Assembly (NCBI GenBank): GCA_038030265.1 | Contig: CM075939.1 | Span: 29,307,253-29,371,252 of the forward strand | DNA length: 64,000 nucleotides | Direction of reading: 5' to 3' | DNA from: Corythucha ciliata | Taxonomy: Eukaryota; Arthropoda; Insecta; Hemiptera; Tingidae | In this document: piece after piece, positions 50,364-61,439 of the stretch | Layout of the letters: every line of letters starts with the position of its first letter | Numbering within the stretch: position 1 is the first letter of the stretch | Position numbers and translations under genes: made by a program | Notes under the pieces: model-generated | Seen by the model: the letters and a program-made list of their open reading frames with translations, nothing else | Databases searched by the model: none | What the model was told of the DNA's origin: nothing

Positions 50364-51120
50364 TACAGGGTGTTCCAGGAGGAAACGTCAATACTTGCAC
50401 CACTAACTACTGTACCACTAACTACTAACTGTAGTTGTACTACTAACTAGGGCGAACCAAAATGACTATATGGACATAGGGTCGGAAACGCTTTGTTTCA
50501 GAGTTACAGGGAATTTAGTGTTTTTTAAGCCAAATCACCTCTTTTCCACAAAAAGCGGTCTTAAAGGACTAACCGTTCAACATACAACAAAATAAACTAC
50601 ATTTCTGAAAAGAGCACAAAATTTAACGTTTGAAAAATCAGGATTAGCATATTAAAATCGTATTTATGTACGTTTAGTTATTTTTGGAAAAATCGAAAAA
50701 GTGTTACGTTGAATTTTCGTGTTTCTTTCAGAGGCAAATTTCGCTCAATCTTCAGTTGGTCGGGCATTGACCAATTATTGTAAAAACATGCCCATTATGT
50801 GAGCTTTCAATTGACGTAAAAAATTTGAAAATCGGTTGAATTTTTAATGAGATATGACACGAAAGGTTCGGAAAAACAGTGCAAAATCGTCAAAATAAGC
50901 CATATTGCAACTGTCAGGAAAAATCCCCCTGAATGGGTGAAATGGGAGATGAAATTTCAAAAAAATCGCTTAAATTCACACGTTTAGGTATTATAAAATA
51001 CGACACAAAAATTTAATATAACAAAGCCCTTGGAAAACTACCGAAACTTTTCGACATTTTTGAAGAGAGGGTAGTGAAAATAGAGGAAGAAGTTCGGCTT
51101 AATGGAACAAATTATGGTAT
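50364..51120 (+). mobile_element. Single-ended relative of the 48.3-kb fold-back
   Basis: A new left terminus (TACAGGGTGTTCCAGG) begins four bases after the previous element ends. The order of internal blocks matches the neighbour's left arm: ACGCTTTGTTTCAGAG, GAATTTAGTG and GTGAGCTTTCAATTG. No matching CACCCTGTA end is seen before the host repeat resumes at about 51125. It is a half element or a diverged copy whose other arm is lost. Confidence 0.5.
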
Positions 51121-51124
51121 GAAA

Positions 51125-51215
51125 ATTATTACTTCTGGGACGGCTTAGGGTATCCGTATACGGAACGAAATGCACTCTTTCCGACCGCCAGCTGCCGGAG
51201 CGAAATTTTTGTTTA
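51125..51215 (-). repeat. Far part of the 11.4-12.2-kb repeat, inverted
   Basis: The blocks GGGTATCCGTATACGGAACG and GCCAGCTGCCGGAGCGAAA are the reverse complement of 11341-11430. With the 48155-48295 part it brackets the two adjacent fold-backs, so these landed inside one repeat copy. Confidence 0.6.
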
Positions 51216-51816
51216 TTGAACTCGAATAAAAAAATGCCAGAGATCCAAAAATTTCTTTATTCCTGTTTTTTGCAAGTTCTAATGCATTGCGCTATGCGTT
51301 GTTGTTTCAATGGAGTGTTTACATCGCGTGAGTTTCATTTCATAACTTTCTCCATTCTTGCCTTTTAATGAATCAATGAGACGAAGAAATATTATAATCA
51401 GCGTTTTTCTTGAGTTGATTCACATGCCATTATTTCACCTTCTGCCTCAATTTCCAGGAAGTTTCATTGCTATTATATTTATTTTTATTTTTTTGCGTGG
51501 TTCACTGAGGCGTGATGTAATGCGATTAGGAGACGTATGTTTTCAAAATCTTTCAAGTTCCCTTCACCCTTCTGGCAAAAACTTTTGATACGACGGAGTG
51601 ATTAACGAATTAATTTTTCATTTCACGAAAATGTGAGTAAAATTAAAATTTTGTTTATTATCTTCTTAACACGAAACGCATCAGGCTTTCCCGTATGATA
51701 CGTTAAGGACTTGCGAACCGGTACCGACTTCTGAGAGAAGTATCGGGGAGAAAATGTGAAAAATCTTGGGGAAACCAAGTGTATGGAGTGAACATAGAGG
51801 GCCGTATTCAGAAACC

Positions 51817-52221
51817 AACCTTAAGGGGGAGTTGCACGTGGGTTTCCTCGACCCCCCTCCAATCATACCTCGCCTCTCCGCGTTACGGAAATTACCGCCG
51901 TATTTCTGCACCAATCGTGGACTTGAAAAGCTCATTTAAATCTTCAGGAAATTTCGCACAAGCGTACGATCTTGCTTTCCTAAATAATTCGTCGAAAGAG
52001 TGTAAATATTCAAGGTAAAAGTTTGTGTGCGTTTTACAGTTATTTTAGGGATGAAATATGAAAAAGGAAGATCGTACGCTTGTGCGGAATTTCCTGAAGA
52101 TTTAAATGAGCCCTTGAAGTCCACGATTGGTGCAGAAATACGGCGGTAATATCCGTAACGCTGAGTAGGCGAGGTATGATTATATGTCGAGGAAACTCAT
52201 GTACAACTCCCCCTTAACCTT
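51817..52221. mobile_element. 405-bp fold-back
   Basis: The ends ACCTTAAGGGGGAGTTG and CAACTCCCCCTTAACCT pair. The inner arms share TTCTGCACCAATCGTGGAC and AAGCGTACGATC-type blocks in inverted order. Confidence 0.7.
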
Positions 52222-52307
52222 TACATCTCCTTTAAGCGCTTCAAAACAGATGACATATTTTTATAAACCATCACATTTTTCAACTCCTTTAGTTAAGGCC
52301 AACGATA

Positions 52308-52588
52308 TACGGGGTGCGGCAGATAATGTGGACCACCCATTTTTCTCCGCTATTATTGATGATATTGGAATGGTGCTCGGAGTTATGTCCCCTTGATCTT
52401 AGGTGAGGATTTCATATCTGTAGCCCAAAAATTTTTATTGAGCCCCGGTAGGGCCCAAATTTGACCTAACTTTATGAAATATGAAATCCTCACCTAAGAT
52501 CAAGGGGACATAACTCCGAGCACCATTCCAATATCATCAATAATAGCGGAGAAAAAAGGGTGGTCCACATTATCTGCCGCACCCTGTA
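52308..52588. mobile_element. 281-bp hairpin element, CAGGGTG-type ends
   Basis: Ends are TACGGGGTGCGGCAG and CTGCCGCACCCTGTA. The arms of about 115 bp are nearly perfect complements around a short loop containing GAGCCCCGGTAGGGCCC. It is a classic short fold-back MITE. Confidence 0.8.
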
Positions 52589-53156
52589 TAAAAGAACTGG
52601 ATTGCTCATCACGGCTGATAAAGACCATCTGATAATAGCCATCAAATAAGCTCTCATAGTGGATGAGAGGGGTGGAGTTTCAAAATAAGTGCCACATTGC
52701 CATAACTACACAAGGAGAGGGACAGGGTGATTGTTTACCAGGGGACGACCTGCCCCCTCCACGCCCCTCCAGTCCTCTGTGAGCAATCCAGGTTCATATA
52801 TCGTTGGTTAAAGCTTTGTAAAGGTGGGTTTCTGAATACGTCCCAGAATGGCAAGAACTCATTAATCTCTTCGACGCCTTTTTAAAGGGAAGTACGGTGC
52901 AATTTACACACCATCTGTTTCAAAACCTGAGGTTTGATTATTTACGTTAAGGTGCATCCACACAAAGGTAAATAGACTTACAGAGGTATGCTCGTAACTA
53001 AGGAAATTTTTGTCAAAATTGACGTCACGGGAGTAAAAAAAACATGGTTTCTCCCAAAGTCATATGGATTACAAGTCGCGTCGCTTTTGACAAGACACGG
53101 TCCTGAAGCATTTTGGGAAAATCGATCCCGATAGATGCCTCTGCAATTCTTACTTT

Positions 53157-53283
53157 AGGCCCCGTTCACAAGCTCTATGTTATGCGTCTGTGGAGGGTAC
53201 GCAGCCAAACAAATTCATTCCCTCAAAAAATGAAGCATTTTGATAGGTTGCACCGCATAGCATAGAGCTTGTGAACGGGGCCT
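53157..53283. mobile_element. CCCGTTCACAAGC hairpin MITE, copy 2
   Basis: The ends AGGCCCCGTTCACAAGCTC and GAGCTTGTGAACGGGGCCT are perfect. The block AAGCATTTTGATAGGTTGC is shared with the other copies. Confidence 0.78.
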
Positions 53284-53437
53284 TTTTCAATTACGAACAA
53301 GCTTTCATGAAAGGGCGTAGGTTTTCAACTTTTCCCTGGGGGCTTCTGCTCTCAAATTTGTTAAAAAATTGTAATTATCACTTTGTTTCATTAAGTATAC
53401 AGTAGATGCGGTTTAAACACCTAGGACCATTTTTATG

Positions 53438-54642
53438 CAGGATGTTCCGAATCAAGCACGGACTTTGTGGATGAAAGTAGACCTTATTTGCTATCGAAAA
53501 TGCCAAATACATCATAGCCCGAAACTCAATTGTTTCTGAGATATGATTTTCCAAACGTTTTAAAATGCATATATCTCTTTTCTTAGTCTAGTGCGACTTG
53601 TCGCTTCCAAACGAACACCTGGGAGGTGGGGCATTTCTTTCATTGATGAGTCAAAGGCAAATGGCTTATATGGGGGCGGCAAACCAAGAATCATACTTTT
53701 TTACATTTTTTGGAAAATCAATTAATTATGAAAATAATAGTATATTGTATACCTAGGAGCTAAAGTGCGTCTTTTCGAGACGAGAGGAGAGATGGCCGGT
53801 CGAAGCGATAGCCGAGGCCGGCCACTCCTCGAGGCCTGAAAAGACACTTTAGCTTCGTGGTGTACATACTATTTTTTATTCTACAACAATAAACGTATAA
53901 TAATCAATTTTTAGGCGTTTTAGAGTATTAACCCCCCCGGCACAGTCCGTGAAAATTACTTTAGAGCCTAGACTCCAAAAACCGTGAAATTTGCGGCCGT
54001 AAAATATTTTAGCTCCTAGACACGAAAAGAGACACTTTTGGGACTCATTCGCGGCCGTAAAATTCGGTTTTAGTATCATGTAGAATAAAAATTATTGTTT
54101 GATGCTTTGGGACGTTTTTTCATGGGTGATTGGTGGGTTTTATTTTGAAAAATGAAACGTTGACAGATCATAAAGAAAACTAAGGTACAATTCTGTTATT
54201 TAGGCCCTTATAACTTAAAATAATGATTATTCTCTTCAAAATCGCTTGTTTTGACCTGAAAAATTTGAACAAGTTTTGTGATTTGTTTTTAGACAAACGG
54301 GGACTCACTTAAAAAAAAAAAAAAATCCCCGATATGCACGACTTAGAGCCGCATTTGAGGCCACATAAAATAGTTCATATCCACCGCAAATGGCTAATCC
54401 TGACAGAAAATAGTGTGCTATTTCCGAATCCATCACCAAAAGTTGCAAAAATGCAAATTGAAAGCGATTTTCTCGCAGTTAGTTGAAAAAATTGATGTAA
54501 GTAAGCCATGAAAAAGCGTTTGAAAAATCATATCTCGAAGGGTTTTGATTTTCGGACCATGGTATAGGTAGTGTTTTTGGTCGCAAATGATGTCTATTTT
54601 CACCAAATTTTTTTTGTCACACTTATCTCCTTCCACCCTGTA
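53438..54642. mobile_element. Diverged relative of the 34-kb fold-back
   Basis: The right end is clear (TCCTTCCACCCTGTA at 54642). Its arm back to about 54140 matches the 36.1-37.2-kb arm, including GGTTTTGATTTTCGGACCATGG and GATGGATTCGGAAA blocks. A much weaker left arm starts near 53438 (AGGATGTTCCGAATC), with GTAGACCTTATTTGC and GAGATATGATTTTCC in the expected order. I join them with low certainty. Confidence 0.5.
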
Positions 54643-54705
54643 TAATTACTATTTTTAATTTCAATTTTAGAGAAATGTGCTGCAGTAACTTAAAAAAATA
54701 TTTAT

Positions 54706-54886
54706 TAGACCACGTTCATAAGTTCTGCATGTGCCAAAGCGCCTGTGGAGTCTATGCAACCAAACCAATTTATTCCCTAGAAAAATAAAGCATTTTCATA
54801 GGTTTCACAGGCTCCACACTTCCACAGGCTGAAACTTCCACAGACGCACGTCAATGGGTTGATAGACAGTTTGTAAACGGGGCCTT
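54706..54886. mobile_element. CCCGTTCACAAGC hairpin MITE, copy 3
   Basis: A diverged copy with CTGTGGAGTCTATGCAACC and AAGCATTTTCATAGGTTTC, and an extra internal duplication of the ACAGGCT block. Confidence 0.6.
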
Positions 54887-55419
54887 ATTGCAACCAGGGA
54901 ACTTAGACTTACTATACAAAAAATGTCATGTTCTGACAATAATAAGTAGGTAACTAGTTATTAAAATTCGTTCAAGATTTCTGAAATAAATAAATAAACA
55001 TTTAATTTGTTGCAAAGGTAGCCCCCCCCCCCTTTATCGTTAACCACGGGTGTTCCGGTTTGATGGGTCTACTAACTCGTTACCCTAATCATCCTTACAA
55101 CACGCAGTGCTACTTCTGTACTTCAACCTGGTGTGCTTTGCAGCATTGATCCTGCGTCTTTCACAGCACTTAGTTTTAATGTTATGATCGTATTGACGAA
55201 ATGTTCGTTGAAACTGTAACGAAGGGACAAAAACACGATGAGAACAAGTAACGTCAGGAACAAGAACACCCAATTTTACAGCTTCTTTGGTGATGGTGGG
55301 GGGAATCCGACTCTCCCACCCAGAAGAAGTAGCCTCAGTACGACCCTGATCTTCAAACTATATAATTTCTGCTCTGCAGTTCACAAAGGGCTAAAATAAA
55401 GGAACCATGTGAACTGAAC

Positions 55420-55833
55420 TTGAATAAAGTAAAGAACGCAGTGCTAATGGCGATTGTAGCTAAGGGATACGATATCTGGTGGCGTTTCAGAGAAACATTG
55501 AGTCCGGTACTCCCATGTGATTTGTTGTTGCCGTTTGACAACAAACTACAACAAAGGTTTTCTACAATGAGGAAGTTCGTGTATCAAAAATGTTGGTCAG
55601 TGACACTTTTTTATTGTGAACTAGAGCTAAATAATCCAACTGTGACGAGGAGGCCTCGATATTGTACCTTTGGCATCACCGAGTCAAGAAAACAATACGG
55701 TTATGCGGGTGCGCAGTACACCCGTACAGAAACTTTCACTGTCGGCTATTTGTTGGAGCAAGAAAACTCGAAAACACCGATTCAAAAACTTTTCGACCAT
55801 TTTGCTGAACCCGTGCCTCTATCTGAGCACTAA
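55420..55833 (+). other. Unidentified 137-codon frame upstream of the THAP relic
   Basis: The frame is long for this AT-rich DNA and ends 55 bp before the THAP relic on the same strand. The composition is protein-like in parts (RYCTFGITESRKQYGYAG, ENSKTPIQKLFDHFAEPV). No domain is recognised. It may be part of the same broken gene or mobile element, or chance. Confidence 0.22.
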
Positions 55834-55887
55834 AACGAAACGGTGAGCTGGCGAGTACCAATAAAGAAATGATAAGGCGCTCGTGGG

Positions 55888-56310
55888 ATGTCTCTCAAGG
55901 GTGAATCCAGAGAAAACTGCTGTGTCTTTGGTTGCTCTTCCCGTCGAAACCGAGACACGACATTTCACTGTTTCCCAAAACTTGAGGGTTCAACGGTGTC
56001 AGATATAAATTAGCCCAGTGTTGGGAGAAAGTCGACCGCCGAAAGGCTTGGGACTTGGGAGCTCGCTTGACTTTTGAGTACAAATGTATCAGAAATCATG
56101 TTCTTCTGTTCTCGTCACTTTAGGCCAACTGACTACTTTTTTCCCATTATGTTACGGACGTTGACCACGAAAAAACACTTTAAAAAAACACAAAACTTGT
56201 TATCATTTAACATATTATGTAGGGAGTACCGGTTTCATTATCACACAACACTAGCGCCGCTAGTGATAGCTACAATCGCCAATCTTGTGGGATCAAAAAT
56301 GAGAAATTAA
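55888..56310 (+). pseudogene. THAP-domain gene relic with frame breaks
   Basis: The frame starts at ATG 55888. The first part carries the N-terminal half of a THAP (C2CH) DNA-binding domain: ENCCVFGCSSRRN, then TTFHCFPK. It stops at TAG 56011. The middle (WEKVDRRKAWDLG) is readable only in another frame near 56022-56090. The C-terminal signature CSRHFRPTDYF returns in the first frame at 56107-56139, which then stays open to about 56310. The order and spacing of the C-x3-C and C-x2-H zinc ligands match the family. Two compensating shifts show that the copy is decayed, unless a short intron is hidden here. THAP domains occur in host transcription factors and in P-like transposases; nothing here decides between them. 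Confidence 0.6.
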
Positions 56311-57289
56311 TTTGAGACCGCTGATCTAGGGTGGGAGGGGGTGGAGTGGTGCAACTTGTAATCCATATGACTGGTTTCTCCCTTGGAATTTCTTTTTAGA
56401 TCAAGCAAAAATGAATGAAAAGCCAAAATAAGTGCCTGGAATTTTTTTTTAAAAGCCCACTCATTCCACGGCACTCTCTTAAAAATTTATTGTATCTAAA
56501 AGGTTAAGGTTAGGTCCAAGTTTTTCTTGGAATTAAAAGCTTTAAACACCGTTCTGGAGCTTGACTTTTAATCCGAAGAAGAAGAGATTTACATTCTTAG
56601 ACAGCTCGTGAAAAAAAGGTAATTGGAAATAATCAAAACCAAGTATATAACTTGTATCGAGTCAGCACGTCTTCACCACGACCCACTAATCTGTGTTGCG
56701 AACAGGGGCGGATTTAAGGTGAAATGTTTAGAGGGGTTTAGCCTTGAGCTCATGATACCCCCCCCCTCTCTCTCTCACAGGTCAAGACAAATTCCAAATT
56801 TTGTGGATTATTGCTGTCAGAACGAATTTCAAAGGTTTTCCTCGCTCAAAAAGCCAATTTGCACCGGGTTGACTCTTCATGAATGCAATTTCGCTCATTA
56901 GACGCTTTTGATGCCCAAATATCACGGATTGAACACACCGAAAAACCCAATTTCATGGTTTTGGCTACTTCAATAACCAAATTTGCCGGTGTGGCACTTT
57001 TTGAGACCAAATTACGGTACATGGAGGCCATTCTACGAATAAATGTGGAAATCAACGCAAAAGTGTTGTATTTGGGGAAACCCCGCCGTTAATGTTGAGA
57101 AAACACGCTTTAATATTGACAAGTAAAAGGCGCTTTCAGGTTAAATTGGACAAAAATGGCGAATTCACAACTGAAATGGCGTAAAATCGCACATTAGCGT
57201 ATGAAAAAGGGAATAGGATGCTGAATGGTCGCAAAATTAGCACAAAACGCTATTTCACAGCTGAAATTGAGAAAAATCGCTAATTTGCA

Positions 57290-57736
57290 ATGGGGAACTT
57301 GCACATTTTTCAAAAGTTGGTGTTGCTTAAAGAGGGCTCTTCCACAAGTCTATTGCTCACATTAAACTTTGAAATAAGTCAAGGATGTTTTTTTAGGGAA
57401 TTTTTAAAAATTTTGAGTGGGGGTTCGATTACGTAAAAACTTACTCATTGAAATGGATGATGCGGGGAAGAGGGGGTTAGACGAGTTTAATGGGGGGACA
57501 TTTTTCATGTTATTTGTAAACAAACAATTTTAGAGTTCCCTCAAATGCTTCACAAGTAAGGATTTACGTCATTTCCCCTCGCACCATACATCCCCTCCTG
57601 AAGAACTTTGAACCTTTTTCAAAAATCTTAAAACGCACCAATCGGGTTGCAACTTCCGTTGTTATCCTTCAGTTCACGGGTCAAATCACCGGTATGCTTT
57701 TCTACCCAATCTGAGATTCATGCAAGTTCCCCATTT
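57290..57736. mobile_element. Insert with GGGAACTTGCA inverted ends
   Basis: It starts GGGGAACTTGCACATTTTTC and ends CATGCAAGTTCCCCA. The start block recurs at 1099 and 20163, so this is a dispersed element that landed inside the minisatellite. Confidence 0.5.
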
Positions 57737-58380
57737 AATGATATGAAGTTGTAGAAAAACGTTAATTTGCGTTTACAAAATGAAGAAAATCACCAATTCG
57801 CGACAAAAATTGAAAAAATCACCAATTAGCGCAGCTGAAATTAAGAAAAACGTTAATTTTCAGTTCAAATTGGGGAAAAGTGTTAATTCTCAGTTAAAAA
57901 TATAAAGAATTGCTAATTTGCAGCTTAAATTGAGTCGAACACCAATTCTTGGCAAAAATTGACAAAACTCGGTAGGTAATGCACGGGTTGTAAACGCTAC
58001 CACGCTGCTAAAATTGAGAAACATCACTAATTCTCGAATTAAGTGTCGTGAAATTTATAATTTACAAATGATGATTTTTGGACAGAAATAAATGGATAGA
58101 TGTAAATTTTTTGGTTTGAAAAAGGTTTGAACAAAAAAAAATATACAATTACAATGTAAATTCGTACCTTCTGAAGGCATAATTGTGGCTAAAATTCAGA
58201 AAAATGGCAAATTCATGCATAGCTATAGTATAATGTTGAAAAATACGCTAATTCACGGCTAGAACTGCCGTGAAGCAATAATCTATAATACCTATAAAAG
58301 TTATATAAAATTGCTAATGCGGTGGTAAAATGTGAAAAACAGCTAATTTGCGGGTAATATTTAGAAAATAATATAATCAG

Positions 58381-58509
58381 CCTGCCCCCCTATTCTGCAA
58401 CTCTTAACGCGTGCGTTAGCGAAATAAACAAGGCGAATAACTGAAAGTAATCAGCTGAGAAATTTCGCTAACGCACGCGTTATAAGTTACAGAGTAGGGG
58501 GGGGGGCTG
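58381..58509. mobile_element. Hairpin MITE inside the minisatellite
   Basis: The arms CCCCCCTATTCTGCAACTC and AAGTTACAGAGTAGGGGGG surround ACGCGTGCGTTAGCGAAAT and its complement. A second copy is at 47146-47261. Confidence 0.7.
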
Positions 58510-59516
58510 GTCAAAATTAAGAGAAGGGTTAATTTTAAGCCTAAAAATTGAGAAAATTGTTAATTCGCGGCTAAAAATGGAAAAAATCGCCAATTTACAG
58601 CTAAAATTGCGCCAAACGCCAATTTGTGATTGAAATTGAGAAAATTCGCTAATTCACAGGTTTGAAACGCTACGACGCGTCGCCGCTACAATTTAAAAAA
58701 GCTCTAATTCGCGGTTGATTTTGAGAAAAATTTTAATTTGCGCTAAAAACTGAATATACGCCAATTGGCGGATTCAGAAGGCAACTTTTCAGGCTGAAAT
58801 TGAAAAAAGCGCCAATTTATGGCAATAGGTGAAGAAACCGCTAATTCGCGAGTACACTGAGAAAAATCGCTCATGCATTGCGTATGGTGAACCAAAAAAA
58901 TCCTAATTCGTGAAAAGTCCCTCTATTTTGCGGCTAGTATTGAGGAAAACACTTAAGAGAAACGTTAATTTCCAGCTAAAACTGAGAAAAGTGCTCATCC
59001 CCTGGTAAAAAAAATTAAAAAATCGGTAATATGCTGCTAAAATTGAGGAAAACGCCAAAACTCGAAGATAAGTAAGAAACATCGCTCACGGGATAAAAAC
59101 GATACTTTGCTGCCAAAGTTGAGAAAATGCGCAAATTCATGGCTACGGGAGGGGGTGGGGCAAAACCGCTAATATGCGGCTGAAATTGAGAAGAACGATA
59201 CACTCGGCCAAAATTGAGAAAAGCGCTAATTTGCGGGTAGAGTCCAAAAATCGCCCTTAACTGAGAGATTGAGACTATGATGAGGCCAGCAAGATGTCCA
59301 GATTCAAGAGTGGGCTGGCTGGGTGGAATGATGAAATTACCCCCTCCCCTCACAATTACGAGATTTCAATTTCATCCCCCCCCCCCAGGACAAATTCCAA
59401 CCTACGCCCTTGTCCCAACCCAGAGTCATCACGCAACGCATCGTGGGAAATTGAAAGAAGAATTCCAGGAATAGGGCTTCATAAAGCTGGCATGCTTTTC
59501 GGCTATTAGAAACCCC

Positions 59517-59807
59517 TTAATGGGCCTGGGACCTGATCCAATATACGAGTTTGTCGTAATAATATGCTCTTGCTTGATTCAACGCGAAGATTTCATCGTA
59601 GGCACTAAGCGCAAGTTTGTTCTTCTTCTTTCTGACCGATTTTTCAGAATTTGGTATCTTTCTTAACACTTCGTCAACTTCCAAAAGAAGTTCGCCGTCA
59701 CACTGGCATTCTATCTTTGGCAGTTTGAATGCTCCCTATATGGGGATCAAAGCTACTGAAACGAGGAGAAGAGGGAGGAGAGCCATGACTCCAAGGATTG
59801 CATTCAT
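59517..59807 (-). pseudogene. Small secreted-protein-like frame with one in-frame TAG after the signal peptide
   Basis: From ATG 59807 the minus strand reads 23 residues that form an excellent signal peptide (MNAILGVMALLPLLLVSVAL). A TAG at 59738-59736 follows. The same frame then continues open for 72 residues to TAA at 59519-59517. The downstream part carries a C-Q-C pair, an acidic helix-like stretch, a basic run (KSVRKKKNK) and a Tyr-rich end (ARAYYYDKLVYW). Both halves being open in one frame points to one gene with a single nonsense change, or a sequencing error. Alternatively the TAG is an acceptor (CATATAG/GGAGC) and the true first exon lies upstream: an exon ending in a perfect donor (GAG/GTAAGT) at 60094 is in phase with it. 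No family is recognised. Confidence 0.4.
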
Positions 59808-61439
59808 TCCTCGAAGGTATTTAGGAACAACGCTTTAACACTGGAACAGGCCTTAGACGCTGAAGTTGCAAAAGTCAGAGTCAAGTTGAACTTGTTTGAC
59901 TAGGTAGAAAAAGCCACTGTTCGCACCTATTTTATCGTAATATTTCGAAATATATTCGGATGAGGGACGGTAAATCCACCCGCTCCCTTTGATCACAACA
60001 GTATATTTTTAAAGCAACAACAACCAGTGCCATCAGACTTACTCGTGATTTAAAATAGAACCAGTCAAAAAATTAGGTGAACGCTGAACTTACCTCGTAC
60101 GAGACAAATAAACAAAAGTGATCGTCGATGTAGTTGCATGATAAAAGCATTGTGGAATTCCAAATTATTGTTTTCCCTTTTTCAGAAGGAGGTGTATAAC
60201 TCGCACGGATGACTAGCACAGTGAAAATAAACAGGAAAAGTCTGGTTTTGTTTGTTTTTTACGTAGAAAAACAACAGTACAATTTCACAAAAGACTGTGT
60301 AACAGCGAAACACACAAGACGCAACCCCGCGACGAATGTAGAAGTCCGCGCGCTACATTTCTAAACACAATTTTCCCATGACGAGTTTGATGTCTTCTTG
60401 AATGCAAAGGCCCATAATAACAACGACAAATTCAATCAGTACGTCTTGCCATAACAACGACAAATTCACTCAGTACGTCTTGCCACTCATGTCTCGTCGC
60501 TTCACTCCTTCAAATTTAAATGAAATGCTTCAAGCTTGAAACAACTATAAAAAGAAAATGTTCTGGTTTAATGGTTTAGTCATGTGATTATGGAATGGAA
60601 GGGGCTGTTGTTAGCTGTTACGCAAGAAACATCTCATAAACATCTGAACGGGTCTGATAAAATTGATAAGGGCAAACAATCTCAGCGGGGATAATGACAA
60701 TCTGTGAGTCTATGGAGCGCAAAATGGAAATTTTGACGTCAAGCTGGCTAAAGTGAGTGTGTTTAGTGAGATAATTTTTGCCAGGTTTCGAATTTGCGGT
60801 GGCGAAGGTCAGTGTCACTAGAAAACGGTATACGATAAAAACTTCCACGATTGTAATTCCAATGTGTTATTTTTGCCCTTACCACTACCAGTATCTTCTG
60901 TGAATTTACCAATTGCGATAGCATTTGGCTGATTATTGGGCATTTCTTCAAGATCCATTTTTTATCCTCCAAGTTCTCTGGAATCGAAGGTAAGTTTCCT
61001 CAATTGAATTAATAGTAAAAGCTTTTGGGTCCTCCCACTTTTTCATGAGAGGCATGGTCCCGTAAAAGCCCACGTTCGAGTACACGAGAATAATTTTTAG
61101 TTGGTGGTGGACGTACGTTTTAATCTCGTAAAATATGGTTCTAATATAATGAAGATCACCGCGGTTCAGTATGTTGCATTGTCTCGCATTGGGAACATAG
61201 TTCTCCGAATTCCTCTCAGTAGTTCTAGTGGTTGCTTTGACCTGGAGCAAGTTTTTTCTTGTGGCTATCACGAGGCTAATGAGCACGGAAACCTCTATGC
61301 TGCATACCGCTTTTCTGTGTTTAGTTGTATGATGTAAGTATATAAGACAGCCAGGCATTCGGATATAATAATAGTTAGAGGGCGCCGGGCTTCAAAGCCG
61401 GGTCACCCCCTAAAATGTGGGAGTGCCTAATTTACTGAC

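Larger units (their letters stand above)
56790..59255 (+). repeat. Long minisatellite array, both unit styles
   Basis: From about 56790 to 57080 units resemble CCAATTTCATGGTTTTGGC. From 57120 onward they read AAAATCGCTAATTTGCA with GCTAAAATTGAG joiners. The array is broken by inserts at about 57290-57736 and 58381-58509. It is the longest tandem region in the window and holds no gene. Confidence 0.72.

Noticed and set aside
59015..59353. 112-codon minus frame
   Set aside because: It starts in the unique flank but runs mostly through minisatellite units; no domain.
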